Part shown: one piece after another, positions 13,791 through 22,475 of the stretch
Position numbering within the stretch: the first letter of the stretch is position 1
How the letters are laid out: the number at the start of each line of letters is the position of its first letter
Origin: a virus
IMG/VR virus record: IMGVR_UViG_3300029266_000906
Location: 1 to 24,676 of that record
DNA length: 24,676 nt
Direction: 5' to 3' (one strand)
Translations under genes and position numbers: made by a program
The notes under the pieces: generated by a model
Databases searched by the model: none
Told to the model about the DNA's origin: nothing
Seen by the model: the letters and a program-made list of their open reading frames with translations, nothing else

Positions 13791-14840
13791 ATGGCAAAAT
13801 CTGATTTGCTTAAAGAAGCAATCGCAGATGCTAAAGCTGTTAAAGAAACGGCATTAGCAAACGCAAAGATAGCACTAGAAGAAGCTTTTGCACCTAGAAT
13901 TCATGGTATGTTATCCGCAAAGTTATCTGAAGAATTAGACGACGAAGATATGGACGAACCTACACCAGAACCAACTATGGAACATGACGTAATGTATGAA
14001 CCAAAAGGCGAAGAAGGAATGGGATCTGAAATGGACATGGAAGCACCTGCACCAGAAATGGATACAGAAATTGATATGGAAGCACCTGCCCCAAATATGG
14101 ACGCACCTGCTGACGAAGAAATGTCAATGGAAGGTATGTATATGAAGGATGAGGATGAAAATCCTGCAGACGCTGATTCAATGATGGCACCGGATGAAGA
14201 CCTAGAACTAGAAGCAATAATTCGTGAACTAGAAGAAGACTTAGACGAAGAAATGGATCCAGAAGAAACAATTGAAGAAGATGCATATAATAAAGATGCA
14301 GCTGATTCAACTGATTCAAAGGGTAATGATCTTATGGCTGGTGCTTCAGGAATGAAAAATGAAGAATTTAATATAGACGAAATCATCGAAGAAATTTTAT
14401 CTGAAGATGACGAAGCTGTAGTAACAGAAGAAGAAGATGAGAAAGACGAACCAAAAGAAAAAATGGAAGAAATCTCAAATGAACTTACTGAAGCTTATAA
14501 TACTATTCATTCTTTAAAAGACACGATTAACGAAGTTAATCTTTTAAATGCAAAACTTCTTTATACCAACAAATTATTCAGAAATTTTGAATTATCAGAA
14601 AATCAAAAAATGACTGTAATTGAAAATTTTGATAGAGCTGGTAATACAAGAGAAGTAAAATTAGTGTTTAGTACGTTAGCTGAGAGTTTTCAACTTCCTG
14701 TTAAAAAGAAAAAGATTGTGAAAGAAAGTTTCGCATCTAAAGCTTCAGGAACAACAGCTCCAAGTAACAAAACTAAACAAATTATTAATGAAGGCAACCA
14801 ATTAGCTAATCGTTGGAAACAATTAGCCGGTTTGCTTTAA
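13791..14840 (+). CDS. gp22: Prohead scaffold protein (T4 gp22-like)
   Basis: 349 residues; the main component of the assembly core inside the prohead, normally degraded by gp21. Seen: an N-terminal helix (SDLLKEAIADAKAVKETALA) and APRIHGMLSAKLSEEL; a long acidic, Met/Pro/Ala-rich middle (about 50-230) with near-repeats of MEAPAPEMD; and a conserved C-terminal block INEVNLLNAKLLYTNKLFR (246-264), QKMTVIENFDRAGNTREVKL (272-291), ending in ANRWKQLAGLL. The C-terminal block is typical of gp22. T4 gp22 is about 270 residues, so the acidic middle is expanded. It is followed 19 bases later by the capsid gene, with which it forms a unit ending at 16617. Confidence 0.93.
   Translation: MAKSDLLKEAIADAKAVKETALANAKIALEEAFAPRIHGMLSAKLSEELDDEDMDEPTPEPTMEHDVMYEPKGEEGMGSEMDMEAPAPEMDTEIDMEAPAPNMDAPADEEMSMEGMYMKDEDENPADADSMMAPDEDLELEAIIRELEEDLDEEMDPEETIEEDAYNKDAADSTDSKGNDLMAGASGMKNEEFNIDEIIEEILSEDDEAVVTEEEDEKDEPKEKMEEISNELTEAYNTIHSLKDTINEVNLLNAKLLYTNKLFRNFELSENQKMTVIENFDRAGNTREVKLVFSTLAESFQLPVKKKKIVKESFASKASGTTAPSNKTKQIINEGNQLANRWKQLAGLL
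14034..14101 (+). repeat. 39-bp-spaced direct repeat in the gp22 acidic region
   Basis: GA(C/T)ATGGAAGCACCTGC at 14034 and 14073, each continuing (A/C)CCA(G/A)A(A)ATGGA; encodes DMEAPAPxMD twice. Confidence 0.7.
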
Positions 14841-14859
14841 ACAAGAAAGAAAAATAAAA

Positions 14860-16542
14860 ATGGAAATTTCATCTTTATTAGAAGACAATAATCCTTCCCA
14901 AAGAAATGCTGCTAAAGGTTTAGTATCAAAATGGGAAAGAACAGGACTTCTTGAAGGATTAGATGGAGATACTCAAAGATCTGGTATGTCGCAATTGCTT
15001 GAAAATCAAGCTAGACAATTAGTGAAAGAAGCTTCATCTAGTGGTACATCTGCTAACTCTGAAGAGTGGGCTGGTGTAGCTTTACCATTGGTAAGAAGAA
15101 TATTTGCTGAATTTGCAGCAAAAGAATTCGTCTCTGTACAACCAATGAATTTACCTTCAGGACTAGTATTTTATCTAGATTTTAAATACGGTACCGCACA
15201 ACCAGGCTTTAATACAACTGGTGGTACATCAAATGAGTTTAAATTTGGTTCTCCAAATGCTGACAACTCTATGTTTGGTGTAACATCTGCTGACACAGCT
15301 TCTGGTGGTTTATATGGTGCAGGTAGATTTGGATACTCACTTAACGAAACAGCATCAGGTGCTGGTGTAGGTGGATTTGGACTTAATGTAACAGTTGCTA
15401 GTGCAACTTCTGCATCTATGAATTTTGATAGTAGTGTTACCGGTTTAGGTAAAAATACTGTTGAACATAGAATAATACAAGTACCTACAACATCATTATC
15501 AGGATCAGACCTTACAGCAGTAAGATCATTTACAATTACATCACAATCAAGTGCTACCGCATTTTCAACATTCCCAGCTTTTACAAGAGTTGTTGGCGGA
15601 AATGTAGAATTTGTAGTAACTGGATCAGGTGCACTTTTAAATACAAATGCTGCCCATAGAGGATTTACAGTAAAGTATAGTAAACAACCAACTGATATTA
15701 CAAGAGGTGATTTCGAAGATGCTAATCCATTCGCTGGTGGCGGTGCCAACAACGGTGGTATTGACAAAGGTGATGATATTAATATTCCTGAAGTTAATCT
15801 TGAAATGCAGTCAGACCCAATTGTCGCTAAGACAAGAAAGTTAAAAGCTGTATGGACTCCAGAATTTGCTCAAGATTTGAATGCATATCATTCAATTGAT
15901 GCAGAAGCTGAGTTAACTTCAATGCTAAGTGAATATGTATCAATGGAAATTGATCTTGAAATATTAGATATGTTAATCAATGGCGCAGTAACAACTGAGT
16001 ATTGGTCAGCTGTATCTAATCAATTTGTAAATGCCGCTGGAACAGCCTTCGTAGGAAAAGCTGTTGCTGATGGTGGATTTTATAATACACAAGGAGAGTG
16101 GTTCCAAACTTTAGGAACTAAACTTCAAAAAGTATCTAATAAGATTCATCAAAAAACCCTAAGGGGTGGCGCTAATTTCTTAGTAACATCACCTGCTGTC
16201 GCAACTATCCTAGAATCAATTCCTGGATTTGCTGCCGACACAGATGGTACTAAAATGGAATTTGCTGCTGGTGTTCAAAAAATTGGTGCAATCAATAATA
16301 GATACACAGTATATAAGAATCCATACATGAAAGAAAACGTAATCCTTATGGGTTATAGAGGAGCTCAATTCCTTGAAACTGGTGCAGTTTATGCTCCATA
16401 CGTACCTTTGATTATGACTCCACTAGTATACGATCCTGTTAATTTCACCCCAAGAAAAGGTGTAATGACAAGATATGCTAAGAAAATGGTAAGACCAGAA
16501 TTCTACGGTAAAGTATATGTTGCTGGATTAGATTCAGTTTAA
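14860..16542 (+). CDS. gp23: Major capsid protein (T4 gp23-like)
   Basis: 560 residues (T4 gp23: 521). Diagnostic: the N-terminal prohead-targeting part (MEISSLLEDNNPSQRNAAKG), VALPLVRRIFAEFAAKEFVSVQPMNLPSGLVFYLDFKYG, KTRKLKAVWTPEFAQDLNAYHSIDAEAELTSML-type HK97-fold core, GANFLVTSPAVATILESIPGF, and the C-terminal PRKGVMTRYAKKMVRPEFYGKV. A Ser/Thr/Gly-rich insert (about 110-275) probably forms the surface domain. A likely gp21 cut site is LVKE-ASSSG (after Glu57), the position expected from T4 (about residue 65). The leader is A-rich (AAGAAAGAAAAATAAAA) without Shine-Dalgarno, as is usual for Bacteroidetes genes. Followed by a strong terminator. Confidence 0.98.
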   Translation: MEISSLLEDNNPSQRNAAKGLVSKWERTGLLEGLDGDTQRSGMSQLLENQARQLVKEASSSGTSANSEEWAGVALPLVRRIFAEFAAKEFVSVQPMNLPSGLVFYLDFKYGTAQPGFNTTGGTSNEFKFGSPNADNSMFGVTSADTASGGLYGAGRFGYSLNETASGAGVGGFGLNVTVASATSASMNFDSSVTGLGKNTVEHRIIQVPTTSLSGSDLTAVRSFTITSQSSATAFSTFPAFTRVVGGNVEFVVTGSGALLNTNAAHRGFTVKYSKQPTDITRGDFEDANPFAGGGANNGGIDKGDDINIPEVNLEMQSDPIVAKTRKLKAVWTPEFAQDLNAYHSIDAEAELTSMLSEYVSMEIDLEILDMLINGAVTTEYWSAVSNQFVNAAGTAFVGKAVADGGFYNTQGEWFQTLGTKLQKVSNKIHQKTLRGGANFLVTSPAVATILESIPGFAADTDGTKMEFAAGVQKIGAINNRYTVYKNPYMKENVILMGYRGAQFLETGAVYAPYVPLIMTPLVYDPVNFTPRKGVMTRYAKKMVRPEFYGKVYVAGLDSV

Positions 16543-16581
16543 TAGTTTTAATAACTAATTAAATTTTATTTAACTATAATA

Positions 16582-16617
16582 AGTAAGAAGGGATGATTTT
16601 GTCATCCCTTTCTTACT
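16582..16617 (+). terminator. Terminator after the major capsid gene
   Basis: Long hairpin: AGTAAGAAGGGATGA (16582-16596), loop TTTTG, TCATCCCTTTCTTACT (16602-16617), with one bulged T in the right arm. The tail is TACTGTTTTG. Near-symmetric flanks could let it act on both strands. Confidence 0.85.
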
Positions 16618-16622
16618 GTTTT

Positions 16623-16638
16623 GATATTTATTATAAAG
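16623..16638 (+). promoter_or_regulatory. Palindromic AT-rich late element, copy 6
   Basis: GATATTTATTATAAAG; TTTAT-T-ATAAA is palindromic. Six bases after TTACTG of the preceding terminator and 10 bases before the ATG at 16649. Confidence 0.5.
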
Positions 16639-16648
16639 AAAAAGTATT

Positions 16649-16924
16649 ATGGCAGTACCAAGAACAAAATACTCTATGCAAATGCGAATCCGATATAAAG
16701 GTAATCTTGTTGATGTATTAGATAGAATACGTGCAATACGTATGGTATTAATGGTTCATATAGAACAAGACTTAGGAAAAGGATCTGAATTAATAACAGT
16801 CAAGATTATGACACCATATCCAGGAATTAAATCATTCCAAGCAATAAGAAAATTAGGTGTAGGAAAAATAGAAACTTTAGAACAGATTCAATTATTAGAA
16901 ACCACATTAACTAAACTTCAATAA
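16649..16924 (+). CDS. Small hypothetical protein between capsid and neck genes
   Basis: 91 residues, not firmly recognised. Reads MAVPRTKYSMQMRIRYKGNL, DRIRAIRMVLMVHIEQDLG and ITVKIMTPYPGIKSFQAIRK. The strand-helix-strand pattern (charged strand, 'RIRAIRMV' helix, 'ELITVKIMTP' strand, second helix) would fit a small ferredoxin/ACT-like fold. It is set between its own late elements, one 10 bases upstream and one just after its stop, so it may form a unit of its own. Its conserved place next to gp23 suggests a virion or head-completion role, by context only. Confidence 0.6.
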   Translation: MAVPRTKYSMQMRIRYKGNLVDVLDRIRAIRMVLMVHIEQDLGKGSELITVKIMTPYPGIKSFQAIRKLGVGKIETLEQIQLLETTLTKLQ

Positions 16925-16940
16925 TATTTATATATAAAGG
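16923..16940 (+). promoter_or_regulatory. Palindromic AT-rich late element, copy 7
   Basis: AATATTTATATATAAAGG; TTTATATATAAA is a perfect 12-base palindrome. The final AAAGGA doubles as a Shine-Dalgarno 9 bases before the ATG at 16951. Confidence 0.5.
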
Positions 16941-16950
16941 AATATATTAA

Positions 16951-18174
16951 ATGGCAGATTATAGTGAAAATAAACCAATTTGGCCTGGAAGCTCATCGTT
17001 TCAAACAGGATCAACCCCATTTGGCTTTTTTGATAATGATACCATGTTTCAAACTCAAGCAGATGCATTTGCAAAGTTTGCAGCACAAAATGTTGGATAT
17101 CCAATCATGGATGTCGAATTAATAGATATAAATTTTTATACAGCATTCGAATCTGCAGTAATTGAATATTCAAATCAAGTAAATCAAGTAAATATTACAA
17201 ATAACTTATTAAGTACATTAGGAATACAAACAGGGTCTGACTTTTTAGTAAGTCAAAGTTTATCAAACACATTGGTAGGATCTTCATTATCATATGTTAC
17301 AAAATTATCTAAAACATATGGCGCAGAAGCTGATTCTGGCGGACATGACAAATGGTATACTGCTAAAGTAAAAACTTCGCCAGGCGTTCAAAATTATAGT
17401 ATAAGAACAGCTGTATCTGAATCTGGATTACCATTAGATGACTCTAGTTCAATTGAAATTAAACGAGTGTTACATAATGTACCACCTGCAATTATAAGAT
17501 ATTTTGATCCATTTGTTGGAACTGGGTTAGGCTCACAAAATTTATTAGACTCAATGGACTTTGGAGGATTTTCTCCATCTGTTAATTTTATGATGATGCC
17601 ATTACACCAAGATTTATTAAGAATACAAACTATCGAATTTAATGATAGAATAAGAAAATCCCATTGGTCATTTGAAATACATGGCGATGATATAAAAATA
17701 TTTCCAGTACCATCTACATCTGGTTCAATTGCAGATTTACATTTTGATTCTTTTTATGTAGAATACATATATGAAGAGAAAAAAGCAGATCAGTCTGTAT
17801 TATTTGGTAATACTGCAGTAATGAACAATGTAATAAGTGATGCATCAAATATACCATATACATATCAGCAATTTAGTCACATTAATGATATGGGTAGAGC
17901 TTGGATTATTAAATATGGATTAGCAGTAATTAAAGAAATGTTAGGATATGTTAGAGGAAAATATTCAACCGTACCAATACCAAACTCAGAAGTAACATTA
18001 AACGGCACTGAATTAGTATCACAAGGACAATCAGAAAAAGATACACTAATTACTCAACTTAGAGAATTTCTAGAAAAAATGACAAAAGAAAGTATGATGA
18101 CAAGACAACAAGCAGAAAATGATGCAATGAATGAAGTATTGTCTAGAGTACCAACAAAAATATATATAGGATAA
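16951..18174 (+). CDS. gp13: Neck protein (T4 gp13-like)
   Basis: 407 residues. Part of the collar between portal and tail. Recognised from NVGYPIMDVELIDINFYTAFESAVIEY-type N terminus, VLHNVPPAIIRYFDPFVGTG (about 172-191), the long helical region with YGLAVIKEMLGYVRGKYSTV, PIPNSEVTLNGTELVSQG, and a helical C terminus with MNEVLSRVPTKIYIG. The 'VTLNG.EL' and 'KEMLG.(I/V)R.K(F/Y)S..P.P' pattern is what I associate with gp13-type neck proteins in marine T4-like phages. Longer than T4 gp13 (309). The order with gp14- and gp15-like genes just downstream supports the call. Spacing to the next gene is 2 bases. Confidence 0.8.
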   Translation: MADYSENKPIWPGSSSFQTGSTPFGFFDNDTMFQTQADAFAKFAAQNVGYPIMDVELIDINFYTAFESAVIEYSNQVNQVNITNNLLSTLGIQTGSDFLVSQSLSNTLVGSSLSYVTKLSKTYGAEADSGGHDKWYTAKVKTSPGVQNYSIRTAVSESGLPLDDSSSIEIKRVLHNVPPAIIRYFDPFVGTGLGSQNLLDSMDFGGFSPSVNFMMMPLHQDLLRIQTIEFNDRIRKSHWSFEIHGDDIKIFPVPSTSGSIADLHFDSFYVEYIYEEKKADQSVLFGNTAVMNNVISDASNIPYTYQQFSHINDMGRAWIIKYGLAVIKEMLGYVRGKYSTVPIPNSEVTLNGTELVSQGQSEKDTLITQLREFLEKMTKESMMTRQQAENDAMNEVLSRVPTKIYIG

Positions 18175-18176
18175 TT

Positions 18177-18701
18177 ATGGCATTATTTGGCACACAACGA
18201 GACGCAAAATTTCTAGCTTCAATTAATGCAGAACTATTGAATGCAATTATTGACACTGAAATTGAATTCTATAAATTAGTAGTTGAACAATCAAATTCAA
18301 ATATATATGGTGAATCCACATCTAAAACATATTTTGATTCTATTTTAATTCCAGTACTTATAACAAAAGAAACTAAAAATGCAAATATGGATGAGTTTGG
18401 CCATTCATATAATCGTACAGCACAATTTGGCATTTCTAGAGATATATTAGAAAGAGCTGGATTTTATCCTGAGGTTGGCGATATTGTAAAATGGGATTCT
18501 GAATTTTATGAATTAGACAATGTAGATGCAAATCAATATTTTGCAGGGAAGAATCCAGATACATGGCCTAATGGTAGTGAGTTTGGATATAGTGTATCTG
18601 TTGTATGTGATTCTCATGTAACAAGACAAACCCCAACTAATATTAGAAAAATGAGATTTGGATCTACAAATGACGAACCATCATATAAAGGATTTAATTA
18701 A
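18177..18701 (+). CDS. gp14: Neck protein (T4 gp14-like)
   Basis: 174 residues (T4 gp14: 256). Seen: FLASINAELLNAIIDTEIEFYKL, SNIYGESTSKTYFDSILIPVL (about 42-62), and GFYPEVGDIVKWDSEFYELDNVDANQYFAG (about 96-127), which matches the 'YGE ... GD...(W/F)....YE(I/L)..V....F.GK' pattern of gp14. With gp13 it completes the head and joins the tail. The stop overlaps the next start (TAATG at 18699-18703), so translation is coupled. Confidence 0.82.
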   Translation: MALFGTQRDAKFLASINAELLNAIIDTEIEFYKLVVEQSNSNIYGESTSKTYFDSILIPVLITKETKNANMDEFGHSYNRTAQFGISRDILERAGFYPEVGDIVKWDSEFYELDNVDANQYFAGKNPDTWPNGSEFGYSVSVVCDSHVTRQTPTNIRKMRFGSTNDEPSYKGFN

Positions 18702-19570
18702 TGTCTAGAGTCAATCGACAAAATATTGATAGAAAAACTAATAAGCCATCTTTAAAGCGTACTGAATCTTCTAGAGACGATCAAGTATTAAATAGAGCTA
18801 ATGAAACACGTAGAGATGATGATGTAGTTAAAACTCCTAAACGTACTGTATATGATATAGATTATGCAATAAAATGGTTTATTGAAAATGAAATACAACC
18901 ACAAGTAGAAGCAAATGGAGAATTAATAGATGTGCCAGTTATATATTCAAACGGAGAAAAATGGGACAATGTTCGAAGATTGGGATATTTGCGTGACGAA
19001 AAAGGAATGTTACAATCTCCATTAATTATGCTTAAGCGTAATTCATTACAAGAACGTGACACATTAAAAAAACTAGATATAAATAGACCTGCAGACGGAA
19101 ATCAAATAATATATAAAAATAGTTATAATAAAAGAAATAAATATCGAGATGAAATATTTCCAACTCCAGCTAATGAACCAATTGAATCTGCAGAATTATT
19201 TGCAATTAATATACCAGAATATGTAGATATAGAATATGACTTATTAATATGGACAGACTTTACTACACAATTAAATGCGTTAGTTGAACAAATTATGCCA
19301 TATGGTACATTTGCTTGGGGAAATGATTTTAATAAATATAGAACATTTATTAGAAGTTTAAACTTTGAAACTATAAATACAGTAGGAGAAGATAGATTAG
19401 TTAGATGCACAATGCCACTTACTGTTAATGGTACATTAATGGCAGAACAAGAATATAGAAAATCTACAATACAAAAAAGATACTCTATAAAGCAAGTACA
19501 ATGGCAAGGCGTAATTAGTGGGTCATCACAATTACCACCAAATCAATTACAAATAAATAGAAATGACTAA
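18701..19570 (+). CDS. gp15: Tail sheath stabiliser/completion protein (T4 gp15-like)
   Basis: 289 residues (T4 gp15: 272). Caps the tail end and binds the neck. Seen: ELIDVPVIYSNGEKWDNVRR (about 77-96), LQSPLIMLKRNS, YVDIEYDLLIWTDFTTQLNALVEQIMPYG (about 176-204; gp15 of T4 has the comparable YELSIFTRYEDDMFQIVEQILPY), and LVRCTMPLTVNGTLM. The first 45 residues are polar and probably disordered (SLKRTESSRDDQVLNRANE). It is the third gene of a gp13-gp14-gp15 run, as in T4. Confidence 0.85.
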   Translation: MSRVNRQNIDRKTNKPSLKRTESSRDDQVLNRANETRRDDDVVKTPKRTVYDIDYAIKWFIENEIQPQVEANGELIDVPVIYSNGEKWDNVRRLGYLRDEKGMLQSPLIMLKRNSLQERDTLKKLDINRPADGNQIIYKNSYNKRNKYRDEIFPTPANEPIESAELFAINIPEYVDIEYDLLIWTDFTTQLNALVEQIMPYGTFAWGNDFNKYRTFIRSLNFETINTVGEDRLVRCTMPLTVNGTLMAEQEYRKSTIQKRYSIKQVQWQGVISGSSQLPPNQLQINRND

Positions 19571-19603
19571 ATACTTTATTTGAATATATATTTGATTAAT
19601 GAA

Positions 19604-19635
19604 AATAATTATATATAATATATAATAAGAAACAA
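19604..19635 (+). promoter_or_regulatory. Second-class AT-rich upstream element, copy B
   Basis: AATAATTAT - ATAT - AATATATA - ATAAG - AAACAA, 27 bases before the ATG at 19663; includes the inverted repeat TTATATA-TAA-TATATAA (19609-19625). It shares its block order with 12966-12993. The rest of the 92-base gap (19571-19662) shows nothing else I can support. Confidence 0.3.
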
Positions 19636-19662
19636 TAAGAATTAAAAAGAAGTTATAATAAC

Positions 19663-19935
19663 ATGGCAACAAAAAAATTAGAGAAAATAGATATAGATGC
19701 AATGACTAATATCAGAGTACAATATCAAGAAAATAATTCTAAATTAGGAATGATAACAGCTGACGAATATTTTATCGATCAACAATTAACACAACTGACA
19801 AATGCAAAATCAGAATGTTTTGAAATATTAAATACATTACGTGGTGATGAGCAAGAATTAGTAAAGAAATTAGAAGACAAATATGGCGAAGGTCAAATAA
19901 ATTTAGAAGAGGGTATATTTATTCCAAAATCATGA
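19663..19935 (+). CDS. Small coiled-coil protein between gp15 and gp18
   Basis: 90 residues, unknown. Starts MATKKLEKIDIDAMTNIRVQ; heptad-like helix over about 20-70 (FIDQQLTQLTNAKSECFEIL), ending in KLEDKYGEGQINLEEGIFIP. The 'YG.G.I(N/D)...G' ending with a preceding coiled coil is, as I recall, a recurrent pattern of small proteins in T4-like marine phages. Tail assembly or virion role is inferred from neighbours only. Confidence 0.65.
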   Translation: MATKKLEKIDIDAMTNIRVQYQENNSKLGMITADEYFIDQQLTQLTNAKSECFEILNTLRGDEQELVKKLEDKYGEGQINLEEGIFIPKS

Positions 19936-19954
19936 GGTTTTGAGTATTTTACTT

Positions 19955-19968
19955 ATATTTATAATAAA
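19955..19968 (+). promoter_or_regulatory. Palindromic AT-rich late element, copy 8
   Basis: ATATTTATAATAAA; TTTAT-A-ATAAA palindrome. Preceded by TTTTACTT, followed by a GGGAGA Shine-Dalgarno (19977-19982) six bases before the gp18 ATG. Confidence 0.5.
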
Positions 19969-19988
19969 AAATTAATGGGAGAATTTTA

Positions 19989-22460
19989 ATGGCAGAAAGA
20001 ATAGTATCGCCTGGTGTATTTACTAATGAAAAAGATCAATCCTTTTTACAAAGAGGAGTTAGTGAAATTGGAGCATCAATAATTGGGACAACAATAAAAG
20101 GTCCTGCGCAAATTCCAACAAAAGTAAATTCGTTTTCCGAGTTTCAAGAAATATTTGGCGGATATACCGATGAATCATATGTACCATTTACAGTACAAGA
20201 GTATTTAAAGAATGCTGGTGTAATGACTGTTACAAGATTATTATATGAAGACGGTTATCAATTAGACAACGGTAGTATAGCTATATTAGCTGGATCTGCT
20301 AGTGTCGGACCAATTGTTACTCATGTATTACATCCAACTGCACCTGTATCTACTGTAGGAGCTGGAAATAATGTATTTCAAACATCTTTGTTGACCTCTA
20401 ACGATTCCGGCAGTTTTGTATTAAGTATATCTGGATCATTTACAAATGATTCTTCACTACCTGGATTTAGTGGAGCATATTTACAAGAAATAGGAATAAG
20501 TTCTTCTATTGACTCAACTAAAAATAATTACATAACAAAAATATTTGGTACTAATCCAAAAGGGGTTAATTATCCAGTATATGTACAATATGAAAATACG
20601 GCAGCAACTAGTTTATTTAATAACATGGCTGGGGTAACAATGTCTATAGGTATAAACAATTTATCATTGCTTCAAGACTTTCAACCAGGAACAACACCAT
20701 TTATTACATCACAAAAAATAGGTACGACATCAGTTAATCTATTTAAAATGCATACATTGTCACATGGTAACGCAGAAAATGTAGATGTTAAAATTGGTAT
20801 TAGGGATGTTAGAGTAGCGTCTGAAGTAGCAGATCCAAATGGATATGGTACATTTACAGTAGAAATAAGAAAAGTAAATAATGTTAATATACCTAATTCA
20901 CCGTTTGATTCTGACGACACTGATAAAACACCAGATATAGTAGAATCATTTACAAATTGTAATTTAGACCCTGATTCACCAAATTACATTGCAAGAAAAA
21001 TTGGAGATCAATTTATAACAATTAACTCTGAAGGAAAAATTAGAGATAATGGAGAATATCCAAATGCATCTAGTTATGTAAGAGTTGAAGTTACTAACAG
21101 TGTTAAAGAAAAAACATTAAATAAGATACTAGTACCATTTGGATCTAGAGCATTAAGTTCTCCAATACCAGATGCATCAGGATCTGGAGTAGACGGAACA
21201 CAAAGTTTAATATCGGCATCAATGTCATTAACACAAACAATTGGCGGATCATTTAGTGGTAAAAACTTCCATGGATTTGATTTTACAAATTTAAATAACT
21301 TAAATTATTTAGCTCCACTCCCAACTACTGGTATAACGACTGCATCAAATTCAGATTTTTATTTAGGAGACGTTAGTCAATCTAGTGGCGCAAATTTCCC
21401 AAGTGTGTTATCACCATATACCGGATCTATTCAAAATGTATTAGATGCCAATACAATTGGTTCTAATGTAGCTTTACAAACTAGAAAATTTATGGTACCA
21501 TTTCAAGGTGGATTTGATGGCGCAAGGCCAAATTTACCTAAATTATCTGGAACAAATATAACAGCTACAAATACATTTGGATTTGATTGCTCTGGCAATT
21601 CTACCACAGGTACTAAAGCATATAGGAAAGCGTTTGCAGCTTTAAGTAATACGGATTTCTATGATATTAATATGTTATTAACACCTGGTATATTGCATAG
21701 TAAACATCCAAATGTAACTGCAGAAGCTAGACAAATGGCAGAAGAAAGACAAGACACATTTTATGTAATGGATGTACCTGCATTAACAGATAGTATTACA
21801 ACCACTATTAATAATGTAACTAGTTTAGATTCTAATTATTCAGCAACATATTTTCCATGGGTAAGAATAATTGATCCAGCAAAAAATAAACCAATATTTG
21901 TACCACCGTCGGTATTAGTACCTGGAGCATTATCATTTAATGATGCAACATCAGCACCATGGTATGCCCCCGCAGGTTTGAATAGAGGTGGACTAACAGC
22001 GGCAATTAATACTTATGAAAAATTAACCCAGGCAGATAGAGACTCGTTGTACGAAGCTAGAATTAACCCAATAGCAAACTTCCCTAATCAAGGAATATGT
22101 ATATGGGGACAGAAAACATTACAATCTAGACCAAGTGCTTTAGACAGAGTTAATGTTAGAAGATTATTAATAACAGTTAAGAAATTTATAGCATCTGCAA
22201 CTAAGTTTTTAGTATTTGAACAAAATACGGATGCAACTAGATTAAGATTTTTAAGTATTGTTAATCCTTATTTAGAAGGAGTAAGATCGCAGCAAGGTTT
22301 GAGTGCGTTTAGAGTAGTAATGGATGACACAAATAATACACCAGATCTAATAGATCAAAATATATTATATGGTCAAATATTTTTACAACCAACTAGAACG
22401 GCAGAATTTATTGTCTTAGACTTTAATATTCAACCAACTGGTGCTTCATTCCCTGAATAG
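19989..22460 (+). CDS. gp18: Contractile tail sheath protein (T4 gp18-like)
   Basis: 823 residues (T4 gp18: 659), so larger than T4's by about 160, mostly in the variable outer domains (about 110-520). N terminus MAERIVSPGVFTNEKDQS with FLQRGVSEIGASIIGTTIKG and TVQEYLKNAGVMTVTRLL is the usual sheath start. The C-terminal core is conserved: WYAPAGLNRG, EARINPIANFPNQGICIWGQ, KTLQSRPSALDRVNVRRLLI, KFLVFEQNTDATRLRF and EFIVLDFNIQPTGASFPE. The sheath contracts to drive the tube through the envelope. It has its own late element and a good Shine-Dalgarno, fitting high expression. Confidence 0.97.
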   Translation: MAERIVSPGVFTNEKDQSFLQRGVSEIGASIIGTTIKGPAQIPTKVNSFSEFQEIFGGYTDESYVPFTVQEYLKNAGVMTVTRLLYEDGYQLDNGSIAILAGSASVGPIVTHVLHPTAPVSTVGAGNNVFQTSLLTSNDSGSFVLSISGSFTNDSSLPGFSGAYLQEIGISSSIDSTKNNYITKIFGTNPKGVNYPVYVQYENTAATSLFNNMAGVTMSIGINNLSLLQDFQPGTTPFITSQKIGTTSVNLFKMHTLSHGNAENVDVKIGIRDVRVASEVADPNGYGTFTVEIRKVNNVNIPNSPFDSDDTDKTPDIVESFTNCNLDPDSPNYIARKIGDQFITINSEGKIRDNGEYPNASSYVRVEVTNSVKEKTLNKILVPFGSRALSSPIPDASGSGVDGTQSLISASMSLTQTIGGSFSGKNFHGFDFTNLNNLNYLAPLPTTGITTASNSDFYLGDVSQSSGANFPSVLSPYTGSIQNVLDANTIGSNVALQTRKFMVPFQGGFDGARPNLPKLSGTNITATNTFGFDCSGNSTTGTKAYRKAFAALSNTDFYDINMLLTPGILHSKHPNVTAEARQMAEERQDTFYVMDVPALTDSITTTINNVTSLDSNYSATYFPWVRIIDPAKNKPIFVPPSVLVPGALSFNDATSAPWYAPAGLNRGGLTAAINTYEKLTQADRDSLYEARINPIANFPNQGICIWGQKTLQSRPSALDRVNVRRLLITVKKFIASATKFLVFEQNTDATRLRFLSIVNPYLEGVRSQQGLSAFRVVMDDTNNTPDLIDQNILYGQIFLQPTRTAEFIVLDFNIQPTGASFPE

Positions 22461-22475
22461 AAATTAGATTAAGTA

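Noticed and set aside
13901-14386. Minus-strand open frame, Ser/Ile-rich
   Set aside because: Antisense shadow of the acidic gp22 region (GAA/GAT codons read as TTC/ATC); low complexity, no start signal.
15171-15767. 198-codon minus-strand frame inside the capsid gene
   Set aside because: Opposite a certain capsid gene; composition follows the antisense of Gly/Ala/Thr codons, no upstream signal.
19575-19600. Bacteroidetes-type promoter (TTTG ... TAnnTTTG)
   Set aside because: TATATTTG is present at 19587-19594 but the only upstream TTTG is about 10 bases away, too close for the usual -33/-7 spacing.
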